64,000 nt of DNA, taken from assembly GCF_963853665.1 (NCBI RefSeq), contig NZ_OY970459.1, forward strand, positions 4,774,001-4,838,000. The letters run 5' to 3'. This DNA comes from Mycobacterium decipiens (GTDB lineage: Bacteria; Actinomycetota; Actinomycetes; Mycobacteriales; Mycobacteriaceae). Position 1 is the stretch's first letter. Each line of letters begins with the position of its first letter. Below the pieces are notes generated by a model. It was not told the DNA's origin. It did no database searches and saw nothing but the letters and a program-made list of their open reading frames with translations. This document shows positions 19,476-27,985 of the stretch, piece after piece. Position numbers and translations under genes: made by a program.

Positions 19476-20549
19476 ATGAGCGCTCGCAACGTCGCCGACG
19501 TAGCCGTTGTCGGCTTCGCGCACTTCCCGCACGTGCGCCGGACCGACGGCACCACCAACGGTGTCGAGATGCTGATGCCATGCTTCGCCCGGCTCTACGA
19601 CGAGCTGGGCATCACTAAGGGCGACATCGGATTCTGGTGTTCGGGCTCTTCGGATTACCTTGCCGGAAGGGCGTTTTCATTTATCTCCGCGATCGACTCG
19701 ATCGGAGCCGTTCCGCCGATCAACGAATCGCACGTCGAGATGGACGCCGCGTGGGCACTCTATGAGGCCTACATCAAACTGCTGACCGGCGAGGTTGACA
19801 CCGCGCTGGTGTACGGCTTCGGGAAATCCTCGGCCGGAACGCTGCGTCGTGTCCTGTCGCGACAGACCGATCCCTACACCGTCGCGCCGTTGTGGCCGGA
19901 TTCGGTGTCGATGGCTGGACTGCAGGCCCGCATTGGACTGGACTCCGGCAAGTGGACCTACGAGCAGATGGCGCGCGTTGCGTTCGATTCCTTCGCAAAC
20001 GCGCGTCGGGTGGACTCCGTGGAACCGCCGGTCAGCGTCGAGGAGTTGCTCGACCGGCCATTTTTCGCTGATCCGCTGCGCCGCCACGACATTGCACCAA
20101 TTACCGACGGCGCCGCCGCGGTCGTGCTCGCTGCCGGCGACCGTGCCCGCGAACTACGGGAGAACCCGGCCTGGATCACCGGGATCGAACACCGCATCGA
20201 GTCTCCGGCGCTGGGGGTGCGCGACATCACCGAGTCGCCGTCGACCAGGGTAGCGGCCGAGGCGGCCACCGGCGGCAATACCGCCAACCTCGACGTTGCG
20301 GAGATCCACGCGCCGTTCACCCACCAGCACCTGATCCTCGCGGAGGCCATCGGGCTTCCGGGTAAGACGAAGGTCAATCCGTCCGGCGGCGCGCTGGCCG
20401 CCAACCCCATGTTCGTCGCCGGCCTGGAGCGCATTGGCTTGGCGGCACAACATATCTGGAACGGATCAGCACGACGGGTGCTGGCGCACGCTACCAGCGG
20501 GCCGGCGTTGCAACAGAACTTGGTCGCGGTCCTGGAAGGAAAGAGCTGA
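19476..20549 (+). CDS. ltp4: Thiolase-like lipid transfer protein or aldolase Ltp4
   Basis: A 357-residue SCP-x thiolase-fold protein without the sterol-carrier domain. Family segments are GSSDYLAGRAFSFISAIDSI (about residues 53-72), EIHAPFTHQHLILAEAIGL near 279-297, and KVNPSGGALAANPMFVAGL near 301-319. The usual thiolase nucleophile region lacks the Cys of true thiolases, as in Ltp2-type retro-aldolases. In Rhodococcus, Ltp3 and Ltp4 are aldol-lyases for C24-branched sterol side chains. It starts 13 bp after the DUF35 gene and its TGA overlaps the ATG of ltp3, so the products are made in a coupled way, suggesting a complex. Confidence 0.9.
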   Translation: MSARNVADVAVVGFAHFPHVRRTDGTTNGVEMLMPCFARLYDELGITKGDIGFWCSGSSDYLAGRAFSFISAIDSIGAVPPINESHVEMDAAWALYEAYIKLLTGEVDTALVYGFGKSSAGTLRRVLSRQTDPYTVAPLWPDSVSMAGLQARIGLDSGKWTYEQMARVAFDSFANARRVDSVEPPVSVEELLDRPFFADPLRRHDIAPITDGAAAVVLAAGDRARELRENPAWITGIEHRIESPALGVRDITESPSTRVAAEAATGGNTANLDVAEIHAPFTHQHLILAEAIGLPGKTKVNPSGGALAANPMFVAGLERIGLAAQHIWNGSARRVLAHATSGPALQQNLVAVLEGKS

Positions 20550-21733
20550 TGGCCGGAAGGCTGGCCGCGGTGCTCGGCACCGGGCAGACCAGGTATGTCG
20601 CCAAGCGACAAGACGTTTCGATGAACGGCCTGGTACGTGAGGCCATCGACCGGGCGCTGGCCGATTCCGGCTCCACCTTCGACGACATCGACGCCGTCGC
20701 GGTCGGCAAGGCACCCGACTTCTTCGAAGGCGTGATGATGCCGGAGCTGTTCATGGCCGACGCCATTGGCGCGACGGGCAAGCCGCTGATCCGGGTGCAC
20801 ACCGCCGGTTCGGTTGGTGGCTCCACCGGGGTGGTGGCAGCCAGCCTGGTGCAGTCCGGTAAATACCGCCGGGTGCTGGCGATGGCCTGGGAAAAGCAGT
20901 CGGAATCCAATGCCATGTGGGCGTTGTCGATTCCGGTTCCCTTCACCAAACCGGTCGGCGCCGGGGCGGGGGGATACTTCGCCCCGCACGTGCGGGCCTA
21001 TATCCGCCGCTCTGGCGCCCCGACACACATCGGCGCCATGGTTGCGGTCAAGGACCGGCTCAACGGTAGCCGCAATCCGCTGGCGCATCTGCAGCAGCCC
21101 GACATCACCCTGGAGAAGGTGATGAAATCTCAGATGCTCTGGGATCCAATACGTTTCGATGAGACGTGTCCGTCGTCGGACGGTGCGTGCGCGGTCGTGA
21201 TCGGCAGCGAGGAGATCGCGGACGCGCGGCTGGCGCAAGGGCATCCGGTGGCCTGGATCCATGCCACCGCGCTGCGTACCGAGCCGCTGGCGTTCGCCGG
21301 ACGAGATCAGGTCAACCCACAGGCCGGGCGTGACGCGGCCGCGGCGCTGTGGCAGTCGGCCGGCATAACCAGTCCCATCGACGAGATCGACGCCGCCGAA
21401 ATCTACGTTCCGTTCTCCTGGTTCGAGCCGATGTGGTTGGAGAACCTGGGGTTTGCCCCCGAGGGCGAGGGCTGGAAACTCACCGAAGCCGGCGAGACCG
21501 CTATCGGCGGTCGGCTACCAGTGAACCCTTCCGGTGGCGTGCTGTCCTCCAATCCGATCGGCGCCTCGGGCTTGATTCGCTTCGCCGAGGCCGCGATTCA
21601 AGTCATGGGCAAGGGTGGGGCTCACCAGGTTCCGGGTGCGCGAAAGGCCTTGGGACACGCCTACGGCGGCGGCTCGCAGTACTACTCCATGTGGGTGGTC
21701 GGCAGCGAGAAACCCGAAAAGAGGGCCGCATGA
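20549..21733 (+). CDS. ltp3: Thiolase-like lipid transfer protein or aldolase Ltp3
   Basis: A 394-residue thiolase-fold protein, the length recalled for H37Rv. It has the HTAGSVGGSTGVVAASLVQ segment (about residues 86-104) in place of the Cys-containing thiolase motif, ETCPSSDGACAVVIGS near 205-220, and LPVNPSGGVLSSNPIGASGL near 323-342 followed by ALGHAYGGGSQYY. Absence of catalytic Cys and pairing with DUF35 protein and Ltp4 fit retro-aldol cleavage of side-chain CoA esters. The stop overlaps the ATG of the next gene (ATGA). Confidence 0.9.
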   Translation: MAGRLAAVLGTGQTRYVAKRQDVSMNGLVREAIDRALADSGSTFDDIDAVAVGKAPDFFEGVMMPELFMADAIGATGKPLIRVHTAGSVGGSTGVVAASLVQSGKYRRVLAMAWEKQSESNAMWALSIPVPFTKPVGAGAGGYFAPHVRAYIRRSGAPTHIGAMVAVKDRLNGSRNPLAHLQQPDITLEKVMKSQMLWDPIRFDETCPSSDGACAVVIGSEEIADARLAQGHPVAWIHATALRTEPLAFAGRDQVNPQAGRDAAAALWQSAGITSPIDEIDAAEIYVPFSWFEPMWLENLGFAPEGEGWKLTEAGETAIGGRLPVNPSGGVLSSNPIGASGLIRFAEAAIQVMGKGGAHQVPGARKALGHAYGGGSQYYSMWVVGSEKPEKRAA

Positions 21734-22152
21734 TCGGCGAGCACAAGTCCACACACCCCGCGCATGAGGCCGGTCGCCGCTCCCGGGCGGCGGTCGAGTC
21801 CCGCGACAAGGCAGCCTGGCTGGCGGTTTTCACCGACGACGCCATCGTCGAGGACCCCATCGGACCGTCGGCCTTCGACCCGGAAGGCAAGGGCCACCGG
21901 GGGCGCGACGCGATCTCCGCCTTCTGGGACAAGGCCATCGCCAACACCGACAGAATCGAGTTCTTCTTCCGCGACACCTACCAATGCGGCAACGAAGAAG
22001 CCAACGTCGGGCACATTCTCATCACGACGGGCGAATATCAGGTCACCGCGGAAGGCGTGTTCACCTACAAAGCCAACGACGACGGCCAGCTGGTGGCCCT
22101 GCGCGCGTACTGGGAGATGGACCGAGCGGCGGCCAGCGCTCTAAAGGTGTAG
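21730..22152 (+). CDS. NTF2/SnoaL-like protein, ketosteroid-isomerase family (Rv0760c-like)
   Basis: A 140-residue protein of the NTF2-like superfamily. The segment LAVFTDDAIVEDPIGPSAFD (about residues 31-50) and GKGHRGRDAISAFWDKAIAN closely resemble Rv0760c, a ketosteroid isomerase homolog known to bind steroids; the acidic residues E and D in VEDPIG are the candidate catalytic positions. It overlaps ltp3 by ATGA, so it is the fourth member of the DUF35-ltp4-ltp3 operon. I do not recall a gene here in H37Rv. It could be an isomerase, a hydratase-like enzyme or a binding subunit; activity unproven. Confidence 0.8.
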   Translation: MIGEHKSTHPAHEAGRRSRAAVESRDKAAWLAVFTDDAIVEDPIGPSAFDPEGKGHRGRDAISAFWDKAIANTDRIEFFFRDTYQCGNEEANVGHILITTGEYQVTAEGVFTYKANDDGQLVALRAYWEMDRAAASALKV

Positions 22153-22302
22153 CTCGCGCCCCCAGGTGAACCGGGCGATACGACCGACCGGCCGAATGTG
22201 ATGAATTTCATAATGGATCGCCCGACCGCCGATTCGCGCCTGGACAAATCCGCAGGTAGTCTCCCTCGGGCGCGGTCACTCGGGTGAAAAGGAAGCTGGC
22301 CT

Positions 22303-23232
22303 GTGGATTTGAACAAACTCAGAGGTTGCCGGCTACCCCGAAATCGACGCACCTGGGCCATCGCGCATGTTGGGCTGGTCGCCGTCGCGATCCTTGCAGT
22401 CGTCGGCTACCTGATGATCGAGGAAACATCCTCCGGCTGGGCCGCGTCCAGTCGGACCGCACAGCCGACCACCCACTCCGCTCCCACCCAGGTCGTGCTG
22501 CCGGTCGACCTTTGGGATCCCGATGGGCTGGCGGTGGACGACCTAGGCGCCGTCTACGTGGCCGATTCGGGTCACAAGCGAGTGCTGAAGTTGCCGGCCG
22601 GGGCCACCACCGCGACCGCGTTGCCTTTCAGCGACTCTCTCGTTCCCGCTGGCCTGGCCATAGACAGCAACGGCGGCCTCTATGTCATTGATGAAGTGAG
22701 CCACGAGGTACTGAACCTGCCGGCCGGGTCGAAAACCCCAATCGCGCTCCCGTTCAGCGGCCTTGGCGAAGCGCATGGTTTGGCGGTGGACCGCAGCGAC
22801 AGCCTCTATGTCGTCGACTACGAGAACAACAAGGTGTTGAAACTGCCCGCGGGCGCGACTACCCCCGCCGAACTGCCGTTCAACGAGCTCGATCATCCCT
22901 ACGATGTGGCGATAGACGATGCCGGCACCGTCTACGTCACCGACAGCGGCAACAATCGGGTGGCGGCACTCACCGCAGGATCGACCACACCGGCATACCT
23001 CCCGTTCACCGACCTCAGATTTCCCGCCGGTGTGACCGTGGACCGCAGCGGCAGTGTCTATGTGGCCGACCTGGACGACAACCGGGTGTTGAAGCTGGCA
23101 GCCGGCTCGAATACGCAGTCCCAGCTGCCCTTTACCGGACTCTTCTCGCCGATCGACGTGGCGGTGGACGATGCGGGTGCCGTCTACGTGATCGACTACC
23201 ACCACCGGTTGCTGAAACTGCAGATGGGGTAA
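22303..23232 (+). CDS. Membrane-anchored six-blade NHL propeller protein (Rv3524-like)
   Basis: A 309-residue protein. A basic N-terminus (RLPRNRRTW) precedes one membrane helix (about residues 24-41, VGLVAVAILAVVGYLMIE), then a Ser/Thr/Pro-rich linker and six NHL-type repeats of about 42 residues, each with a G(L/V)(A/T)(V/I)D...(V/L)YV(A/V/T/I)D core (for example LAVDDLGAVYVADSGHKRV). The repeats resemble the extracellular sensor propeller of the Ser/Thr kinase PknD, but there is no kinase domain. The propeller should lie outside the membrane and bind a ligand or protein. GTG 22303 gives the helix in full. H37Rv Rv3524 is somewhat longer. Confidence 0.85.
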   Translation: MDLNKLRGCRLPRNRRTWAIAHVGLVAVAILAVVGYLMIEETSSGWAASSRTAQPTTHSAPTQVVLPVDLWDPDGLAVDDLGAVYVADSGHKRVLKLPAGATTATALPFSDSLVPAGLAIDSNGGLYVIDEVSHEVLNLPAGSKTPIALPFSGLGEAHGLAVDRSDSLYVVDYENNKVLKLPAGATTPAELPFNELDHPYDVAIDDAGTVYVTDSGNNRVAALTAGSTTPAYLPFTDLRFPAGVTVDRSGSVYVADLDDNRVLKLAAGSNTQSQLPFTGLFSPIDVAVDDAGAVYVIDYHHRLLKLQMG

Positions 23233-23259
23233 CCCCGCAGGGACCCGGGCGGCTATCGC

Positions 23260-23784
23260 CTAGATCGGTTCCAGTCCGGCCAGATGCCGTGCCGCCAGGT
23301 CGCGATAGGCCTGCGGGTTGACGTTGACCCACATTTCCGCGCCCGTTCCTTCAATCGGCCCCTTCACCTTGGCGGGCGCCCCGGTTACCAGCATTCCGGC
23401 CGGAATCTGGGTGCCGGCCACCACCAACGCTCCAGCCGCAATCATGGCGCGCGCGCCGATCACCGCGCCGTCGAGAACCGTAGCGTGGTTGGCGATCAGC
23501 GCCTCGGATCCGACGTGGACGCCGTGGATGACGCATAGGTGTGCCACCGTGGCCCCGGGTCCGATGTCGACCGGGATGCCCGGCGGTGCGTGCAATACCG
23601 ACCCGTCCTGCACGTTGGCGCCCTCCCGCACGACGACGGGCGCGTAGTCGCCGCGCAACACGGCGTTGAACCATACCGACGCCCCCGCCTCGACGGTTAC
23701 GTCGCCGACCAGGGTGGCCGTCGGGGCCACAAACGCGGTGGGATCGATCCGGGGCGACCGACCCTCGAAGGAATACAGCGGCAT
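23260..23784 (-). CDS. Gamma-carbonic anhydrase-like hexapeptide-repeat protein (Rv3525c-like)
   Basis: A 174-residue left-handed beta-helix protein, the same length as Rv3525c. Hexapeptide repeats run about residues 15-140, with metal-ligand-type histidines in GSVLHAPPGIP (about 67), VAHLCVIHGVHVG (about 85-92) and LIANHATVLDG, as in gamma-carbonic anhydrases and PaaY-type thioesterases. PaaY-like members hydrolyse or protect CoA adducts, which would suit a catabolic locus, but carbonic anhydrase activity is equally possible. It diverges from kshA; the KstR site lies 82 bp upstream of its start. Confidence 0.85.
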   Translation of the reverse strand: MPLYSFEGRSPRIDPTAFVAPTATLVGDVTVEAGASVWFNAVLRGDYAPVVVREGANVQDGSVLHAPPGIPVDIGPGATVAHLCVIHGVHVGSEALIANHATVLDGAVIGARAMIAAGALVVAGTQIPAGMLVTGAPAKVKGPIEGTGAEMWVNVNPQAYRDLAARHLAGLEPI

Positions 23785-23865
23785 CGTTTACGTATACCGC
23801 AATATGCATATGCCGTGGCCAGGCTCGCCGTCGTTGCATTCACCGGAGAGAAAACTGTAACGTGT

Positions 23866-23879
23866 TCTAGTTGGAGCTA
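23866..23879 (+). promoter_or_regulatory. KstR operator upstream of kshA
   Basis: TGTAACGTGTTCTA matches the KstR consensus. Its first half, TGTAAC, can also serve as a -10 hexamer, which would place transcription start near 23878 and leave a leader of about 20 bases containing GGAGGTGA before the GTG of kshA. Operator over promoter is the expected repression geometry. Confidence 0.82.
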
Positions 23880-23898
23880 GCGATCTGGAGGTGACAGG

Positions 23899-25070
23899 GT
23901 GAGTACCGACACGAGTGGGGTCGGTGTTCGAGAGATCGATGCCGGAGCGTTGCCGACCAGGTACGCCCGGGGCTGGCATTGCCTGGGCGTCGCGAATGAC
24001 TACCTGGACGGGAAGCCGCACGGGGTCGAGGCGTTCGGCACCAAGCTGGTGGTGTTCGCGGACTCCCATGGGGACCTGAAGGTTCTGGACGGCTACTGCC
24101 GGCACATGGGCGGCGACTTGTCCGAAGGCACCATCAAAGGCGACGAGGTCGCCTGCCCGTTCCACGACTGGCGCTGGGGCGGGGACGGCCGCTGCAAGTT
24201 GGTGCCGTACGCCAAACGCACACCCAGAATGGCGCGCACCCGATCGTGGACGACGGATGTGCGCAGCGGCCTGCTGTTCGTCTGGCACGACCACGAAGGC
24301 AATCCCCGGACCCCGCGGTCCGGATCCCCGAGCTGGCCGAAGCCGCCAGCGACGAATGGACCGACTGGCGATGGAACAGCATCCTCATCGAAGGGTCCAA
24401 CTGCCGCGACATCATCGACAACGTCACCGACATGGCGCACTTCTTCTACATCCATTTCGGTTTGCCGACGTACTTCAAGAACGTCTTCGAAGGCCACATC
24501 GCCTCGCAGTACCTGCACAACGTCGGCCGGCCCGATGTGGACGATCTGGGTACCTCCTACGGCGAGGCCCACCTGGATTCGGAGGCCTCCTACTTCGGGC
24601 CGTCGTTCATGATCAACTGGCTGCACAACCGCTACGGCGACTACAAGGCCGAATCGATCCTGATCAACTGCCACTACCCGGTGACCCAGAACTCGTTCAT
24701 GTTGCAGTGGGGCGTCATCGTGGAAAAGCCCAAGGGCATGGACGAAAAGATGACCGACAAGCTGTCGCGGGTGTTCACCGAGGGCGTCAGCAAGGGCTTC
24801 CTGCAGGACGTCGAGATCTGGAAGCACAAGACCCGGATCGACAACCCCCTGCTGGTCGAGGAGGACGGCGCGGTGTATCAGCTCCGCCGTTGGTATGAGC
24901 AGTTCTACGTGGACGTGGCCGACATAAAGCCAGAGATGGTGGAACGCTTCGAAATCGAGGTGGACACCACGCGCGCCAACGAGTTCTGGAACGCCGAGGT
25001 CGAAAAGAACCTGAAGGCGAAGGACGCCGAGGCCACGGCTCCCGGCGAAGTGCCCGCCGAGCAACACTAA
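23899..25070 (+). pseudogene. kshA: 3-ketosteroid 9-alpha-hydroxylase oxygenase KshA, one-base frameshift
   Basis: KshA is the Rieske oxygenase that hydroxylates C9 and, with KstD, opens steroid ring B. The Rieske motif CRHMGG...CPFHDW is in frame (about residues 67-88), but frame is lost at the C run 24304-24307. With five C instead of four the protein reads on as HEGNPPDPAVRIPE and then keeps the iron site NVTDMAHFFYIHFG and a normal C-terminus to TAA 25070, about 390 residues in all. As written, translation in the first frame continues out of phase to 24612. The rest of the gene is well conserved, with no other lesion. Either recent inactivation or a homopolymer sequencing error. A KstR operator precedes it. 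Confidence 0.9.
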
Positions 25071-25075
25071 CGGAC

Positions 25076-25528
25076 ATGCCCGACGATCAGGCGGTTCCTG
25101 ACGTCGATCGGCTGGCCCGGTCGATGCTGCTACTGCACGGTGATCACCATGATCACGACGATGCACCCGCGCAGCGCGGTGGGCGTGGATCATGGTCGAA
25201 GTCAAGGGATTTCGCTAATGATCCGCAAGGCGCAGCCGCGGTTCGCGAGGCCAGCCGCGCCGACCGCGAACGCTATCTTACGGCGGGCCTGCAGCCGGTG
25301 GATTGCCGGTTCTGCCACGTGACCGTGACCGTCAAAAGGCTAGGGCCTGGTCACACGGCGGTGCAATGGAACACTGACGCGTCGGCGCGCTGCGCGTACT
25401 TTGCCGAAGTCCGCGCGGCGGGTGGAGATACCGCACGCACTAGGGCCTGCCCGAAGCTGACCGATAGCATCGAACACGCGGTAGCCGAAGGCTATTTGGA
25501 GGCGCTGCCCGACGCAGGCGACGACTGA
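25076..25528 (+). CDS. Conserved protein of unknown function (Rv3527-like)
   Basis: A 150-residue protein with no recognised domain. It has a His/Asp-rich stretch LLHGDHHDHDDAP (about residues 19-31), a CRFC pair near 77-80 and two further cysteines near 106 and 120, an arrangement that could bind a metal or an iron-sulfur cluster. It starts 5 bp after kshA, so it is probably in the same KstR-controlled transcript, and its constant place after kshA in mycobacteria suggests a helper role; that is inference. Confidence 0.78.
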   Translation: MPDDQAVPDVDRLARSMLLLHGDHHDHDDAPAQRGGRGSWSKSRDFANDPQGAAAVREASRADRERYLTAGLQPVDCRFCHVTVTVKRLGPGHTAVQWNTDASARCAYFAEVRAAGGDTARTRACPKLTDSIEHAVAEGYLEALPDAGDD

Positions 25529-25558
25529 GTCGATCGTCTTTGGAATGATTTCGCGGCA

Positions 25559-25728
25559 CTAGCCGAACAAGCCCGACTGGTTGTTGCTCGAATGGAACGC
25601 GCCCGAGACGAACATGCCCGAGTTGGCGAAGCCCGAGTCGAAGCCGCCCGTGGTGATGTTGCCAGAGTTTCCAAGGCCGGTATTGACCGGCGCCCCCGTT
25701 GAAGGCACCGGTATTGCAGGCGCCCCGC
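25559..25728 (-). pseudogene. C-terminal fragment of a PPE-MPTR gene
   Basis: Reading the minus strand gives NTGAFNGGAG in one frame and, after a one-base shift, NTGLGNSGNITTGGFDSGFA...SGLFG then TAG at 25559. The NxGxxNSG pattern is the major polymorphic tandem repeat of PPE proteins. No PPE domain or start is present in the 370-bp gap between the Rv3527-like gene and the sulfotransferase, so only a tail survives. H37Rv has a different gene (Rv3528c) in this place. Confidence 0.75.
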
Positions 25729-25898
25729 ACCGAGAAACATCCGCAAAGAATTGATTTCCGGAGCCAACACTAGAAAGCTCATCGCGAGCTTCTTCAGCTC
25801 GCCTTCCACAAGGAATGCCTAGTAAGCACGAAGTGATACCACTTCGGCACCATGTAGCAAATCCAGCACAAACGTCCCGGTACCACCGGGCCAGCGGG

Positions 25899-27047
25899 TT
25901 ACAGCCCGGCGAATCGCTCCTTGACCGTTTCGCCGGTGAGCCCGTAGTCAGCCAGCGAGTACGTGTGCTTGGGAGCCCGGGCGCCGGTCTGGCTTTCGGC
26001 GTGGATAGCCGACATGGCCTGTCTCGCCTCCTCGGTTAGGGGCAGACCGAAGTACCGATAGATGTCGGCGGCCGTGCCGAGCGGATCGGCGATCAAATCC
26101 TGGTAGTCGACGTCGTAGAACTGGGCCGCATCGTATCTGGCCCGTGCGGCGTTGAACCGCTGCAGCCCGCGCGACCAGGTTTCCATTGCGTCCGCGCCGA
26201 TCTGGGCGCCGACGAACGTCGTCGACCACCCTTCGGTGGTGTGCTGGGCCAGCGAGCACATCGAGGGCATGATCGTCTCGACCGGCCGATGGGTCTGCAC
26301 CACGAGGGCATCGGGATAGGTCGCCATCAAGGCGTCCAACGCGAACAGGTGGCTGGGATTCTTCAGCACCCACCGCTTGTCGGCGTCGTTGAGTCCGATC
26401 AGCTGAAGGTTGCGGCGGTGCCGACGATAGGACGGGGTCCAGTCCTGTTCCGACAGCCATTCGGCGTAGCTGGGTACATGCGCCAGGGTCTCGTAGGACA
26501 CCGAATGCAGCGACTGCCGCAGCAGCTGCCAGCATTCCTCCAACTCATATGCGGCCATGAAGTGCAGGCCGGTGTACCCGGGGTTCTCTTCGTGGTGCTG
26601 GGCGAACTGCGCGTCGAGCTGGCGATACAACGGGTTGGTTTCCCAGGTTTCCCGCGGGGGACGCGGCTGCGGGTACTCGGCCAGCCACATGTGCAGGCCT
26701 TGGTGGGCCGGGTCGGCGCCGAGCAGCCGGTGCAGCGCGGTGGTGCCGGTGCGCACCAACCCGGTGACGAAGATGGGCCGTTCGATGACGACGTCCGCGT
26801 GCTGCGGATACCGCTTCCAGGCGGACTCGGACAGCAGCCTCGCCACCAGCGCGCCGCGCAGAAAGAACCGGTTCATCTTGCTGCCCAACACGGTGAGGCC
26901 GGCCTCGGCATGGTACGAGTTCAACAGCACGCCGAGCGCCTCGCGATAGTTGTCCTCGTCCGTGCCGAAATCGTCGAGCCCGACCAGTTTGGTGGCCGAC
27001 GCGTGCAATTCGTCGACGGTGCCGATATCGGTACGACCGGTCATCAT
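25899..27047 (-). CDS. Sulfotransferase-family protein (Rv3529c-like)
   Basis: A 382-residue PAPS-dependent sulfotransferase-fold protein. The 5'-phosphosulfate loop is FVTGLVRTGTTALHRLL (about residues 92-108) and the 3'-phosphate loop region is VVQTHRPVETIMPSM near 254-268. The acceptor is unknown; members of this family in mycobacteria act on lipids, and the operon setting suggests a sterol- or lipid-derived alcohol. The start ATG 27047 overlaps the TGA of the last repeat-encoded mini-ORF (ATGA), linking its translation to the SDR gene upstream. Confidence 0.87.
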   Translation of the reverse strand: MMTGRTDIGTVDELHASATKLVGLDDFGTDEDNYREALGVLLNSYHAEAGLTVLGSKMNRFFLRGALVARLLSESAWKRYPQHADVVIERPIFVTGLVRTGTTALHRLLGADPAHQGLHMWLAEYPQPRPPRETWETNPLYRQLDAQFAQHHEENPGYTGLHFMAAYELEECWQLLRQSLHSVSYETLAHVPSYAEWLSEQDWTPSYRRHRRNLQLIGLNDADKRWVLKNPSHLFALDALMATYPDALVVQTHRPVETIMPSMCSLAQHTTEGWSTTFVGAQIGADAMETWSRGLQRFNAARARYDAAQFYDVDYQDLIADPLGTAADIYRYFGLPLTEEARQAMSAIHAESQTGARAPKHTYSLADYGLTGETVKERFAGL

Positions 27048-27203
27048 TGCGCCGCCTCCTCCTCATCGCTGCGCTCTGCATCGTCGGCGCCGGTCACTAT
27101 TGCGCCGCCTCCTCCTCATCGCTGCGCTCTGCATCGTCGGCGCCGGTCACTATTGCGCCGCCTCCTCCTCATCGCTGCGCTCTGCATCGTCGGCGCCGGT
27201 CAT
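27045..27203 (-). repeat. MIRU 53-bp tandem repeat, 3 copies, with coupled mini-ORFs
   Basis: Three essentially identical 53-bp units between the SDR and sulfotransferase genes. On the minus strand each encodes a 17-residue mini-ORF beginning (M/V)TGADDAERSDEEE: 27203-27150, 27150-27097 and 27097-27044. Starts and stops overlap by one or two bases with each other, with the SDR stop and with the sulfotransferase ATG. Each unit has GACGATG and GAGGAGG. Unit length, acidic peptide and overlap pattern are those of classic mycobacterial interspersed repetitive units. Confidence 0.9.
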
Positions 27204-27985
27204 CAGGTGTGGTACTCCCCGCAATTGACGTCCAGGGTCTGGCCGGTGATGCCGCTGGACAGGTCGCTGGCCAGGAACAGAATCGCCGACGCCACCTCGT
27301 CCTCGGTCGGCAACCGGTTGAGGTCGGAGTTCGCCGCGGTCGCCTGATAGATCTGATCCACGGTGGTGCCGTACTTGCCGGCCTGATGCTGGAAATAGCC
27401 TCGCAGCGTGTCACCCCAGATATAGCCGGGTGCAACGGAATTGACGCGGATGCCCTTCTCACCGAGTTCGGTCGCCAGCGACTGCGACATGGCCAGCAGC
27501 GTGGACTTGGCCATCTTGTAGGCACCGTATTTGACCTGGGAGTGTCGGATCACCATGGAATTGACGTTGACGATCGCGCCATGTGTCTCCGCCAGGGCGG
27601 GGGTAAATCCCTGGATGAGCCGCAGCGCCCCGAGCGCACTGAGCTCGATCGCGTCCCGGATGTGTTGAAATGTGGTGCCGGCCAGGGGCTTCATCGACGG
27701 CACCCGGAACGCGTTGTTGATCAGCACGTCAACCTTGCCGTACGCCGCGAGTGTGGCATCGACCAGGTCGCTCACCTGATCGTCGTCGGTGATGTCGGTG
27801 CGCACGGCCACCGCCCGGCGTCCGATGTCGGTGATCTGCTTGGCGACGTCGTCCAGCCGTTCGGTACTTCGGGCCGCCAGCACCAGGTCGGCGCCGTCGC
27901 GCGCGCATCGATGCGCCAGCGTGGTCCCCAGTCCCGGCCCGACACCACTGATCACCACGACCTTTCGCTTGAGCATTGCCGTCAT
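27203..27985 (-). CDS. Short-chain dehydrogenase/reductase (Rv3530c-like)
   Basis: A 260-residue classical SDR. The nucleotide-binding motif is SGVGPGLG (about residues 13-20), an acidic-free ARST follows beta-2 (NADP-type possible), NNAF stands for NNAG, and the catalytic set is N, S in NVNSMV and YGAYK near residue 161. It likely oxidises a hydroxyl on a steroid or lipid substrate. ATG 27985 gives the length recalled for H37Rv; ATG 27988, which overlaps the upstream stop as ATGA, would add one residue. Second gene of a three-gene operon, followed by MIRU repeats. Confidence 0.87.
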   Translation of the reverse strand: MTAMLKRKVVVISGVGPGLGTTLAHRCARDGADLVLAARSTERLDDVAKQITDIGRRAVAVRTDITDDDQVSDLVDATLAAYGKVDVLINNAFRVPSMKPLAGTTFQHIRDAIELSALGALRLIQGFTPALAETHGAIVNVNSMVIRHSQVKYGAYKMAKSTLLAMSQSLATELGEKGIRVNSVAPGYIWGDTLRGYFQHQAGKYGTTVDQIYQATAANSDLNRLPTEDEVASAILFLASDLSSGITGQTLDVNCGEYHT

